A stretch of 15,693 bases of DNA from an uncultured Clostridia bacterium (lineage in GTDB: Bacteria > Bacillota > Clostridia > Oscillospirales > Acutalibacteraceae), in contig CAMMKL010000016.1 of NCBI GenBank assembly GCA_946497265.1, positions 1-15,693 on the forward strand. The letters are read 5' to 3'. Position numbers and translations under genes: made by a program. A model generated the notes under the pieces. It saw nothing but the letters and a program-made list of their open reading frames with translations. It made no database searches and had not been told where the DNA came from. The number at the start of each line of letters is the position of its first letter. Position 1 is the first letter of the stretch. Shown piece after piece: positions 6,192 to 14,800 of the stretch.

Positions 6192-6734
6192 CTATGCAAT
6201 CCCATACGTTTGTGTGACCGGATCTAAAAACAAACCGATATGTGGAGCCTTCCAGGTAAAGAGCACAAAACAGATAATAAAAGCCGCCAACAGAACCAAA
6301 GAGGCTGCACACCAGCCCTTTCCCTCGCGAGGGTGTTTCAGCCATTTTTCGCTGAAGCGGAAGGCCGTAAAAACGCCTATAAGAAAGGTCATAATATCCG
6401 CCCAAAGAAAATTGGTCCCTATGATCCCAACATAAGTATAAAAAGACGCCACAATGGCGAAAAGCCCCCAAAACAATCCAAACACTTTTGCAGCAATAAA
6501 ATTGCAGCCTTCTTCTTTACCCCAAACAAGATATTCTACGATGCTGTATAGCAAAAAGGGTACAAACAATAGCTTTAAGTGTTCCCATGTGCTTTCATTA
6601 ACCGGGGAAAACAAAGCCGCAATGGGACTCTTTCCTGAAAAATCATATAGAAAATGCAACAAAGACCCCAATATGGACACCAAAATAAAACCAGTGATTT
6701 CCCAAGCCCGAAACTTTTTTTCCGATACCACCAT
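6192..6734 (-). CDS. DUF6512-type integral membrane protein
   Basis: 180 residues with about five hydrophobic spans: TGFILVSILGSLLHFLYDF, LKLLFVPFLLYSIVEYLV, a long one around VFGLFWGLFAIVASFYTY, ADIMTFLIGVFTAF, and a C-terminal SLVLLAAFIICFVLF. The loop SPVNESTWEHLKL between the first two spans is the hallmark I associate with DUF6512 proteins of Firmicutes. Function unknown; location cytoplasmic membrane. ATG 6734 follows GTGGGGAAGGA; a GTG at the next codon is an alternative start. It reads toward the cluster of small genes (72 nt to the 59-aa gene) and may be co-transcribed with them, although a separate weak -10-like TATACT lies between. Confidence 0.75.
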   Translation of the reverse strand: MVVSEKKFRAWEITGFILVSILGSLLHFLYDFSGKSPIAALFSPVNESTWEHLKLLFVPFLLYSIVEYLVWGKEEGCNFIAAKVFGLFWGLFAIVASFYTYVGIIGTNFLWADIMTFLIGVFTAFRFSEKWLKHPREGKGWCAASLVLLAAFIICFVLFTWKAPHIGLFLDPVTQTYGIA

Positions 6735-6786
6735 GATCCTTCCCCACTCCCTTTTAAAAATAGATCGAAAAGACTCTTCTTCCCTT

Positions 6787-6792
6787 ATTATA
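6787..6792 (-). promoter_or_regulatory. Probable -10 box of the DUF6512 gene
   Basis: Perfect TATAAT on the minus strand, 52 nt before the start codon. No convincing -35 stands 16-18 nt upstream. Confidence 0.35.
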
Positions 6793-6946
6793 GTATGGCG
6801 AAGGACAACAATTTATATTTCATTTTTATGAATATGATAAATATTTTTATTTCTTTTTCCTCTTTTGTTAATTCTCCGTTGGCGAAGCGGTTTCATATAG
6901 GACGATAAAGCTTTTATCCTATATCATTAAATAATCAGAGGCTCTT

Positions 6947-7221
6947 CTAAAAGAGAAATATCCTTGCTTTACCGCGTTTTAAAGCGGCAATCAACTTCGC
7001 GTCATACAAATATTCGTTACTATTGGTATAAGAGAATAAAAAACCGAATTTCTCCATTATCATCCTCGTATATCAAAGCATCGGTCTTATAAAATCCATT
7101 AAAGTTAATTTTTCATTTTGGTATTAAATTTGGCTCAACGTATTTGTGATGGACAGAATTTATGCTCATTTTCACAGACATAAATCATTTTTAAATGGAC
7201 TCGTTTCTCCACATCACTCAT
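6947..7221 (-). pseudogene. Probable decayed minus-strand gene in the AT-rich gap
   Basis: The 680-bp interval 6735-7415 has no intact long gene. On the minus strand, protein-like fragments follow each other in different frames: MSDVEKRVHLKMIYVCENEH (from 7221), YVEPNLIPK, INFNGFYKTDALIYEDDNG, then NSNEYLYDAKLIAALKRGK ending at a stop at 6947-6949. Joined, they would form a peptide of roughly 90 residues broken by about three frameshifts. Alternatively the last part is a 36-aa gene starting ATG 7057 (MEKFGFLFSYTNS) with GAGGA upstream. A promoter copy (7229-7237) lies just upstream. Family unknown; the reconstruction is by eye. Confidence 0.3.
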
Positions 7222-7274
7222 TTTTTAAATTTTACCATAAATAAGAATATTAAAAATTCTTTAATATAATTTAA
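7221..7274 (-). repeat. Promoter-region repeat, copy 1
   Basis: This AT-rich segment is visibly similar to 11731-11785, which lies upstream of the zinc-ribbon gene in the same orientation. Shared blocks are TTAAATTAT-TTAAAGAA and TAAAATTTAAAAAA. It includes an extended -10, TGG-TAAAAT, at 7229-7237 (minus). Here it points into the decayed gene. Confidence 0.45.
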
Positions 7275-7335
7275 GTTGGCGCAATACGCTTGAGTTAATC
7301 CTTATATTTTTTATTAAATACTTTTTCTCATAAGA

Positions 7336-7341
7336 TATAAT
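7336..7341 (+). promoter_or_regulatory. Probable -10 box of the small membrane protein gene
   Basis: TATAAT on the plus strand, 74 nt before ATG 7416. No good -35 at the usual distance, and in such AT-rich sequence a chance match is possible. Confidence 0.35.
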
Positions 7342-7415
7342 ATCCTTATAAAGAATTTTACGCAAGTGTGGCATCTAAATACTTAGTTTAGATATTTCAG
7401 AAAAGGGATAGATTT

Positions 7416-7823
7416 ATGAAAAAAATATCATATAATTTAAAACCGTTTTTGATTTTTCAGATACTTATAATTATTATTTGTTTCATTCTTAAATTAATGA
7501 ATCCACAATCTGATGTCTGGGTAATTGTTAGTTGTGGGATCCTGTTACCTTATTATTCTGGTGGCATATACTTAATCGGTGCATTGTTTGGAGCTTGGAT
7601 TCAATTTAGGAGCGAAAGCAAGCTAAAATTCATCATTTGTAACAATATATTTGCTTTCTTTTTGATCCTATTTCCTATTGCTATACAGTTCCAGATATAT
7701 ACGCTGGATGTTTTTTTAATGGCTTTGTATCAGTTTTTATGTTTTATCGGTGGGCAAATTATTATATTGACATTGGAGTTTTTAGTATCTCTTTATGGTC
7801 TTATAAAAAAGAAACTTAAATAA
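7416..7823 (+). CDS. Small four-span membrane protein, unknown function
   Basis: 135 residues, very hydrophobic. Spans near residues 10-28, 33-61, 72-92 and 97-128, with Lys-rich ends (MKKIS at the N-terminus, KKKLK at the C-terminus), so probably N-in/C-in in the cytoplasmic membrane. AAAGGGAT precedes ATG 7416 by about 7 nt. Base composition is AT-rich, like the surrounding accessory DNA and unlike the first 6 kb. No family recognised. It is followed after 83 nt by the WG-repeat lipoprotein gene, which has its own promoter, so the two need not be one operon. Confidence 0.6.
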   Translation: MKKISYNLKPFLIFQILIIIICFILKLMNPQSDVWVIVSCGILLPYYSGGIYLIGALFGAWIQFRSESKLKFIICNNIFAFFLILFPIAIQFQIYTLDVFLMALYQFLCFIGGQIIILTLEFLVSLYGLIKKKLK

Positions 7824-7851
7824 GGGAGGCATTCCATACGGCAGGTATTGT

Positions 7852-7879
7852 TTGACCATCTTGAAAACTTGGGTATAAT
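7852..7879 (+). promoter_or_regulatory. Promoter of WG-repeat lipoprotein 1
   Basis: TTGACC (7852-7857), a 16-nt spacer and perfect TATAAT (7874-7879), 27 nt before the start codon at 7907. Confidence 0.7.
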
Positions 7880-7906
7880 AAAAAGAAAAAAACAGGAGAG
7901 ATGGCA

Positions 7907-9496
7907 ATGAAAAGGAAACGTTTCCAAACTGCTGTTCTGATAACTTTATTGACAGGTTTCTCTTTATTCAGTGGATGTTCCGGAAAGGAATCTTCCAGCT
8001 GGGAGACCGTCGTTCCATATGAATATGATGGTATATCGGTAAGCAATCAAGGGAATTTTATTGGCGTAAGAAAGAATGATAAAGGCGGTGTGTATGTCAA
8101 AAATGGAGAAACCTATGATCTTTTATTTTCACCTGAATATGATAATATAACATGGCCAAGTAATGAAGAGTATTTATTTTTACAAACCGGCGATCAGATT
8201 GCTATTTATCAATCGAATGGAAAAAAACTTACGGATCAGACTTTTACTCGTGTAACTTATAGCGCCCAAAACAAAGGGTTTGAAGTACTTCTGGAAAACG
8301 GATATTGGGGATTTTTATCTGAGATCAACGGAGATTGGCTGATAAAACCGAAATATAAAACGCTTATTTCTCTATATGTAGACGATCGTTTTTTTGTCCA
8401 AAAAGAGAACTTGGAATATGATATTATTGATTCTCAAGAAAACAGTACGTTCCCTTCCGATCTTAGGGTTTCCGGCTGGCTATATCCGGATCTTTTTGAT
8501 GTAACAGGGGAAGATCAAAGTCTTCACGGTATCGCGAATTTAAGTGGAGAGGTGATTGTGCCTATCTCATATCAAAACATTTCCTATTTTCAATACAGCG
8601 ATACAGGATTTCTTTATATATGCAAGGATGAGGATAACCGACGTAGTGTTTTTGATGAAGAAGGCAACGCATTACTCAAAAATATGGAATGTGATGAAAT
8701 TAAACCGATAAACTCAGCGTATTTTGTGGTTAAAAAAGACAAAAAGTCAGGTTTAATGAATGGCGACGGAGAATGGATTATCCCAATGGAATACGATGAT
8801 ATATACTTTTCGAATGATTCAAATGTTGGATATGTAATGAAAGATTTCGAATTTTATTTTGCAACGTTGCAAGGGGATATTTACAAGGATGTATCTTACA
8901 GTGGCATAAGACCGATTAAGGAAAGCAATGGAATATTCTCCGTCAAAAAAGATGGCAAAATAGGCCTTATGGATGAAAATAGAAATATCATAACTCCATT
9001 TGCATATGATTACTGTGACATTAGTATGTATCATGATTTACTTTTGCTTAAAAAAGATGGAAAATATGGATTCTTTTCTCCCCAAAAACAAAAATCACTT
9101 GCCTTTGCATATGACTACGCATCTTCTTTTGAAAAAGGTTACGCCAAGGTTGTGAAAGATGGTAAGCTAGGGATAATCGATTCGGAAGGTAATGATATTG
9201 TGCCATTTGAATTTGATCCTCCTTTTGAATCGGGTGAAGATAATATAATTGTAAACCTTGATTCAAGTAACCTTATTACATTAAAAAAGGATGGCAAATA
9301 CGGCTGTATTGCACTAAAGGTAAAATGGAGAAGCGGCCAGGAAAAGATCCTGGTCGCCTCTTTCACTTCATGCTCCAGCAGCAAACGCGTAGCCCTTACA
9401 AAGAACCTCCCTCAAATACAAAATGAAATTACAGATATCATATTTGCCACAGTAAGTTATAGCAAGCCGGGTATTGTTAAACTAAGATTACATTAA
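7907..9496 (+). CDS. WG-repeat lipoprotein 1, apparently frameshifted near its C-terminus
   Basis: 529 residues as it stands. ATG 7907 is chosen because AGGAG is 8 nt upstream; ATG 7901 is too close. Signal peptide MKRKRFQTAVLITLL with lipobox LFSGC, lipidated Cys24, so a membrane-anchored extracytoplasmic protein. The body is a chain of WG-type repeats with elements such as GYWGFLSEING, KIGLMDENRN, KYGFFSPQ and KLGIIDSEGN, each followed by 'i.p..yd'. It is paralogous along its length to the convergent gene at 9580-10980. The last 60 residues do not resemble WG repeats. Skipping one base near 9305 changes the end to KDGKYGVLH and a stop at 9315-9317, giving 469 residues against 466 in the paralog. 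A hairpin inside the extension (9333-9357) fits an original 3' end there. WG proteins have no settled function. Confidence 0.8.
   Translation: MKRKRFQTAVLITLLTGFSLFSGCSGKESSSWETVVPYEYDGISVSNQGNFIGVRKNDKGGVYVKNGETYDLLFSPEYDNITWPSNEEYLFLQTGDQIAIYQSNGKKLTDQTFTRVTYSAQNKGFEVLLENGYWGFLSEINGDWLIKPKYKTLISLYVDDRFFVQKENLEYDIIDSQENSTFPSDLRVSGWLYPDLFDVTGEDQSLHGIANLSGEVIVPISYQNISYFQYSDTGFLYICKDEDNRRSVFDEEGNALLKNMECDEIKPINSAYFVVKKDKKSGLMNGDGEWIIPMEYDDIYFSNDSNVGYVMKDFEFYFATLQGDIYKDVSYSGIRPIKESNGIFSVKKDGKIGLMDENRNIITPFAYDYCDISMYHDLLLLKKDGKYGFFSPQKQKSLAFAYDYASSFEKGYAKVVKDGKLGIIDSEGNDIVPFEFDPPFESGEDNIIVNLDSSNLITLKKDGKYGCIALKVKWRSGQEKILVASFTSCSSSKRVALTKNLPQIQNEITDIIFATVSYSKPGIVKLRLH
9333..9366 (+). terminator. 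Terminator-like hairpin inside the apparent C-terminal extension of lipoprotein 1
   Basis: Stem GCGGCCAGGA/TCCTGGTCGC (10 pairs including one G-U) with a 5-nt loop AAAGA, followed by CTCTTTCACTT. On the plus strand the G-U pair holds; on the minus strand it becomes an A-C mismatch, so plus transcription is favoured. It lies 15 nt after the stop predicted in the frameshift-corrected frame. Confidence 0.5.
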
Positions 9497-9521
9497 TTGA
9501 GTCGAGTCCCAAACAAATCCA

Positions 9522-9544
9522 GCATACCCTTCGAAGGGGTATGC
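9522..9544. terminator. Hairpin between the two convergent lipoprotein genes
   Basis: Perfect 8-bp stem GCATACCC/GGGTATGC with a 7-nt loop. On the minus strand it lies 35 nt after the stop of lipoprotein 2 and is followed by TGGATTTGTTTGGG, a weak U-rich tail. Probably terminates transcription from one or both sides. Confidence 0.5.
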
Positions 9545-9579
9545 GCTAATTATCCTCAAAGCGGCAGTATCCAAGTGCA

Positions 9580-10980
9580 TTATGTAACTTGGACGACCCC
9601 CCATTTCTGGTTTTTCTGAAGTTTCATCAATCCATTGCTTCCTTCCGCGTTAATCAGTTTACCGATTGAGGTATTCGGATCAAACTCTGGTGGGATTACA
9701 TACATCCCCTCCGTATTGATAACGCCTAGCTTACCCGATTCTACTACTCTGGCATACCCTTCACAAAAATCCGAACCGGCGCTAAATGTAAAGTCAATTG
9801 CACAATCGCCATTAGAATCCAGATATCCGGCTTTTTCATTTTTTACCACAAACAATAACCCGTTTTCCATTGTGATCGAAGCAAAATCATATTCCGGAGG
9901 AGTCAGTTCTTCCCCGTTTGACTTTAAATAGCCGAACTTACCATCTATTTCATAACAGATTGCATCGGAACCAGAACGAATTGTATCATAGGGCCTTTTG
10001 GTAATGATTTCACATTGCATATTGATCAATTGGTAACCTTTTTCATTAACGAGAATTCCATATCCATCATCTGCGTGAAATTCGATATACGGATACTGAA
10101 TCGGCATAAGAATATCGTTTCGTTTCGAAATTACCCCATATAGATCGTTTTGTTTTACCAATACCATTTCTTCATCAATTGGCTTTACAGCATCATACGC
10201 TAAATCCTGCATGAATATCGTTCCGTCTTGTTCGTAAATATCGATGGTATGACCGGACGTTGTGCAAATAAAAAAATAACGCCCACTATTATTTTCTACC
10301 AAAGCTATCTTGGAATACATAGCCGGAATCATAATCGTTCCGTCCAGATCGCATATCCCGTGCCGATAAGTCTCATCGGTCACAGATAGGCATGAGATAG
10401 ATTGAAAAGGTTCCGATACAGAGAATCCATCAGTAAGAAGAGAATGCCCCTCTCCATCAATCAAATCCTGCTTTCCGTTCGACCGGGTCACAAAAAAACG
10501 ATTTTCTGTAAAAGGAATAACCGTTGTATATTCCGGTTTCAGAATCCAGTTGCCGCTATCATTTAAATAACCAAAATGAATCCCATCGTCAGACGCAATG
10601 AAATGATGTGAGGAACTGCCTTCCAAAATACTGGCAAACGAATTGGCTAAAAACCTGCTTTTGTCCTTTTGGAATACCTCTGTTTGCTTGTTTGCTGTTA
10701 TAAATACAAGATCTTCTTCCGTAGACCACGTTATATTATCAAACTGTACAGGAAACATTTTTTCATAAGATTCCCCATTCCTCTGATAGATGCCATACTT
10801 TCCATTTTGTTCTACCGTAATAAAGGTTCCATTTGGGCTGATGGTGATAGAATCATATTCAAAAGGTATGGCAACCTTCCAGGAAGAAGTGTCGCCTCCA
10901 TTCTTTGAACACCCATTGAATAGGAATAGAGCAGCAAGTAACCCTGCTATTATAGTAAATAGAAACCGTTTCCTTTTCAC
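9580..10980 (-). CDS. WG-repeat lipoprotein 2
   Basis: 466 residues. Start GTG at 10978-10980 (MKRKRFLFTIIAG), supported by GGAG 8 nt upstream and by its match to the MKRKRF start of the paralog; an in-frame GTG at 10989 lies inside the ribosome site. Lipobox LFNGC with Cys24, as in lipoprotein 1. WG-like repeats throughout: KYGIYQRNGES, GYLNDSGNWILKPEY, LYGVISKRND, KFGYLKSNGEEL, KAGYLDSNGD, KLGVINTEGMYVIPPEF, ending QKWGVVQVT. Expected to be anchored on the outer face of the membrane. It lies 86 nt downstream of the zinc-ribbon membrane gene and, further up, of the giant ChW/C39 gene, all on the minus strand. This placement permits an immunity or accessory role, but nothing in the sequence proves it. 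Confidence 0.85.
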   Translation of the reverse strand: MKRKRFLFTIIAGLLAALFLFNGCSKNGGDTSSWKVAIPFEYDSITISPNGTFITVEQNGKYGIYQRNGESYEKMFPVQFDNITWSTEEDLVFITANKQTEVFQKDKSRFLANSFASILEGSSSHHFIASDDGIHFGYLNDSGNWILKPEYTTVIPFTENRFFVTRSNGKQDLIDGEGHSLLTDGFSVSEPFQSISCLSVTDETYRHGICDLDGTIMIPAMYSKIALVENNSGRYFFICTTSGHTIDIYEQDGTIFMQDLAYDAVKPIDEEMVLVKQNDLYGVISKRNDILMPIQYPYIEFHADDGYGILVNEKGYQLINMQCEIITKRPYDTIRSGSDAICYEIDGKFGYLKSNGEELTPPEYDFASITMENGLLFVVKNEKAGYLDSNGDCAIDFTFSAGSDFCEGYARVVESGKLGVINTEGMYVIPPEFDPNTSIGKLINAEGSNGLMKLQKNQKWGVVQVT

Positions 10981-11066
10981 GTATATCACTCCAAATAATC
11001 AGGGGGCAATTATCATCCCATCGTGGCTTGAATGAATGAAAGGATGTTATCACCTGGATATTAAAT

Positions 11067-11711
11067 TCATTGCTTTATCACGCCTTTTGCAATTTTTTGA
11101 TAGTCATGATATAGGAAAAACTGATTTCCACTGATCAATAATGTGTCTTCAGGTACATTATCAAGAATTACGCTGATTTCACAGGTACAACGGAAGCCAT
11201 CTAACCAGTGCAATTTATTCAGTACAACACAAAGCGGGTGGCTAATGGGGGTTCCGTCCGGATCCATAAAACAGGCAGGGAAAACTTCTCCATTTAAAAC
11301 CTGGAACCTTGGCAGCCTAAAACCACCCTGCCTTTTCTTTTCCCAAAGGATCGTTACCTTAGCAGCGGGTTTGGAATCCAAAGGCACCCCACCTTCCTCA
11401 ACATTCCGCTTGAGCGGCAGGCGAAGCAATAAAAATATTACGATAAGCAATAACAGCAATATAAGCAGTGACGGTAAAAAATTCTTACTGAGTCCGCCTT
11501 GTTTGATTGACAGAGCGGCCGAAGATGTAAAAAGTGAAATAACGGGGACGATCGCAATTGCCAGACATAACCCCAACCATTTACTATAAGACTGAAACCC
11601 CTTTTGACAGGAGGGACAAACATTCGGTTCCTTATATTTTCGAAAAGCGTTTGCGAATGTATCTTTAAATGGGATCGTTTCTCCACACCAAGGGCATCTA
11701 TGTTGCAGCAT
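11067..11711 (-). CDS. Zinc-ribbon two-span membrane protein
   Basis: 214 residues. An N-terminal zinc ribbon has CPWC at residues 6-9 and CPSC at 32-35. Two membrane spans follow, about 46-66 and 79-98 (the latter almost all Leu/Ile), so the ribbon and the C-terminal half (about 100-214) should both face the cytoplasm. The C-terminal part is a beta-rich region of unknown type (FRLPRFQVLNGEVFPA, WLDGFRCTCEISVIL). ATG 11711 is preceded by AGGAG at about 10 nt. Its promoter region is duplicated at 7221-7274. It lies between the giant gene's terminator and the WG lipoprotein 2 gene and probably forms a unit with the latter. No family recognised. Confidence 0.7.
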   Translation of the reverse strand: MLQHRCPWCGETIPFKDTFANAFRKYKEPNVCPSCQKGFQSYSKWLGLCLAIAIVPVISLFTSSAALSIKQGGLSKNFLPSLLILLLLLIVIFLLLRLPLKRNVEEGGVPLDSKPAAKVTILWEKKRQGGFRLPRFQVLNGEVFPACFMDPDGTPISHPLCVVLNKLHWLDGFRCTCEISVILDNVPEDTLLISGNQFFLYHDYQKIAKGVIKQ

Positions 11712-11730
11712 TCTGGTATCTCTCCTTTTA

Positions 11731-11785
11731 TTTTTTTAAATTTTATCAGAAATAATATCTATTTAAGTTCTTTAAGATAATTTAA
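11731..11785 (-). repeat. Promoter-region repeat, copy 2, upstream of the zinc-ribbon gene
   Basis: Similar to 7221-7274. It contains an extended -10, TGA-TAAAAT, at 11740-11748 (minus strand) with no strong -35, as expected of extended -10 promoters. A start near 11733 gives a short leader carrying the AGGAG site. Confidence 0.45.
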
Positions 11786-11793
11786 ATAAATAA

Positions 11794-11831
11794 ATTTAGG
11801 ACTGGCACAAGGATTTGAGCCAGTCCTAAAT
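11794..11831 (-). terminator. Terminator of the giant ChW/C39 gene
   Basis: Perfect 13-bp stem ATTTAGGACTGGC/GCCAGTCCTAAAT with a 12-nt loop, 33 nt after the stop codon. On the minus strand it is followed by TTATTTATTTAAATT. This separates the giant gene from the zinc-ribbon gene transcriptionally, at least in part. Confidence 0.75.
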
Positions 11832-11863
11832 ACACTCGTTTTATAAAATATTATGAATTTTAA

Positions 11864-14800
11864 TTATTTCTCCCCTGGCCAATAATACCCCCTTTCTAAA
11901 TGTTTTTCACTGGGTACGTACCCTTCACTTTCAAATTCTTTATACTTAGTTAAGCTTTGGCCCATTGCTTTCCCATCACTGCGGAAAACAAAATCTTCAA
12001 GGTTTGTAACTAGGGGATAGCCATTTCGGAAATAAAATCTGAAATCGTGGGTTTCAACCCCCATATCGTAGTAAAGTGTTGGATTCAAAAAGGAATCACC
12101 ATCTTGAAGTGTGACTCCATCTTTTACATACGTAGTGCGATCTTCCGTAGCTGTTCCATATACAGTACTAGTAAAATTCACAAAGGTATCCATCGCTGTG
12201 GCAATATACGAAGGCCCTTTAAAAATATCCATTAATTCTTCTAAAACAGGCCCCCTTGCATCGCTAAAAGCGGATACAATTGCATCGCTAAATCCCACTT
12301 CTCCATTTTGTTCAAGAGTTTTCATTGTCGATAAGAGCGAAGATAGAAATGCACCAACGCCGGGAATGAAGGAGCCCATAAGTGCAAGCCAATCATCTGA
12401 TTGATGCATTTCCTGAATTTTATCAACAGAAAAGTAAGTCGCTCCTCTAAATTTAATTTTCATTGTTTTTCTGCCTGGTGCATAATATTTATAACCCAAT
12501 TCAAATTCTTCTTGATCATTTAAAAACTTCGACCAAATGGTTTTATAAGAAGGATTTAACTTTCTCAAATTCAGCATTTCTGCATATAGAGCATCTGTCT
12601 TTTCGTGGTCTTTTTGATCCCAAAAATAAGCGAATAGTAATTGAAAGCAAGTAAGGATATTGAAATCATTTAAATCAGATGGGATATCTATATCGCCTAA
12701 GTCTGTATAAGTGGAATTATAATGAGAGCTATAATAGTAGGTATTTACCATTGCTTTTCTATCTATTCGCGCTAACTCAGCAATATCAATTTCCGGCTTT
12801 GACGGTGTACTACCTCGACGAATAACCACTGCCTGACACGACTGCGCTTTGTAGGCGGCCTCCACGGATGTTTTGCTATAGTACGTCAAAGGCTGCGAGC
12901 TCTGGGGATCGTTAAAGATGTAGTGGTTGTCGTCGTACCCGACCAGCAGCAAACAGTGCTCCGGCTGGACCCAGGTAATCCTTCTTCCGTCAAAATCCCA
13001 CGTTTTGGTTCGTGACGGGCGCATCCCCATCGTAGCCCACAGGATCACCGGGATATCATGGTCAATATACTGGGCGCACAGGGTTTCCAGGGGAACCTGG
13101 TACAGCACCTCCGCCTCATATTTTTTATTGGCCAGGATTTTATCCAGCGCTTTTTTGATCACCGGGGCATAGCAGCCGTAACCGCTTGTCGATCTGGGGT
13201 TTCCGCCAAAGGTCAGGTTCGGATCAAAGGGGAATCCCGACCTGTCCAGATACTGATCGATAAAATCGTCAACCGTGATGGAAACACCGGCATACTGGAG
13301 CGCCATGGTGGCGGTCACACTTTCGCACCCGGTAGGATACAGGCCGTTCTGAGAGATAAACGGCGCGTTGATGATTTTGTGCTTTCCGGTCGGCGTCATG
13401 GCCGAAGTGTTTTCCTCAAACACACGGATCTCAACGCCCGCAATGTTTTTCCCTCCGATTCCCGCGTAGTAGGAGCCGGTATCCAGCGTGCCGTCCAGAT
13501 TATATTTGGACTGCGCGGCGCGCATCCACTCCGGGTCGGCGTTGCTCACCCAGGGCAGCCACCTGCCGTCCACATAGGCCCGGTACATCACCACCACGCC
13601 GGTGGTCAGCTTGGTCCCGTCGTTTTGATAGGCGTAGATGCTCAGCTTCTGAATGGCTTTCCCTGAAGAACCGGCGTAATCGTTTTCAGTGCTTTTTACG
13701 GCGGGATAAAAACCGCTTTTGCCTTCGTTCTGTGTCTTATACAGCAGATAATAGGGCTTACCGGTGCTGGTCTGGATTTTTATTCCGTCGATGGGGGACG
13801 CCATTACGCTTTTGCTGAAGGATTTCCAGGAGCCGTTGGACAGGTAGCTTAGGGAAGCGGAAGCTTCTTCCCCCGGAAGATCCTCCACCGGAAGCGAGGT
13901 TGTATTGCCCTCAAACGCCCGGATTTCAATACCGGCTATGTTCTTTCCGCTGATTCCCGCATAGGAGGAGCCGGTATCCAGGGTCCCGCCCAGGTTGTAC
14001 TGAGCCTGTACGCTGCTCATCCACTCCGGGTCGGCGTTGCTCACCCAGGGCAGCCATCTCCCGTCCACATACGCCCGGTACATCACTACCACGCCGGAGG
14101 TCAGCTTGGTTCCGTCGTTTCGGTAGACCTGAATGCTCAGCCTCTGGATCGGCTTTCCGGGCGAGCCCGCGTAATCGTTTTCCGTGCTTTTGACCGCGGG
14201 GTAATAGCCGTCCTTTCCTTCGTTCCAGGTCTTGTAAGAGAGATAATAATCCTTTCCGCTGGTCCGGATTTCAATGCCGTCTATCGGTGAGGCCAATACG
14301 CTTTTGCTGAAGGCAGTCCAGTTCGAGGAGCTGTTTGCCATGTAGCGCATGGACAGTTCGACCTCCCCGCCGGTGAAGCTGCCGGAACCCGGATTGGGGG
14401 AATCATCCTCAAAGATGCGGATCTCAACGCCGCCGATATTTTTTCCACCAATTCCCGCGTAGGAGGAACCGGTATCCAAAGTCCCGCCCAGGCTGTACTT
14501 CGTCTGTGCGGCGCGCATCCATTCGGGATCGGCGTTGCTTACCCAAGGCAGCCATTTTCCATCCACATACGCCCGGTACATTACTACCACGCCGGAAGCC
14601 AGCTTGGTTCCATCGTTTTGGTAAACCTGAATATTTAGCCTCTGGATCGGCTTCCCGGACGAACCGGCATAATCATTTTCCGTACTTTTGACTGCGGGAT
14701 AATAACCGTCTTTTCCCTCGTTCCAAGTCTTATACAGCAGATAATAATTTTTGTTGGAGCTGGTCTGGATCTTGATACCGTCCATATGGGAGGACATCAC

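Noticed and set aside
6001..6471. 156-codon minus-strand open frame overlapping the DUF6512 and 59-aa genes
   Set aside because: It is an out-of-frame shadow of the membrane protein gene, with no ribosome site and no recognisable protein pattern.
13058..13666. 202-codon plus-strand open frame opposite the giant gene
   Set aside because: It is antisense to the repeat and peptidase region; it exists because the GC-rich codons of the real gene rarely give antisense stops.
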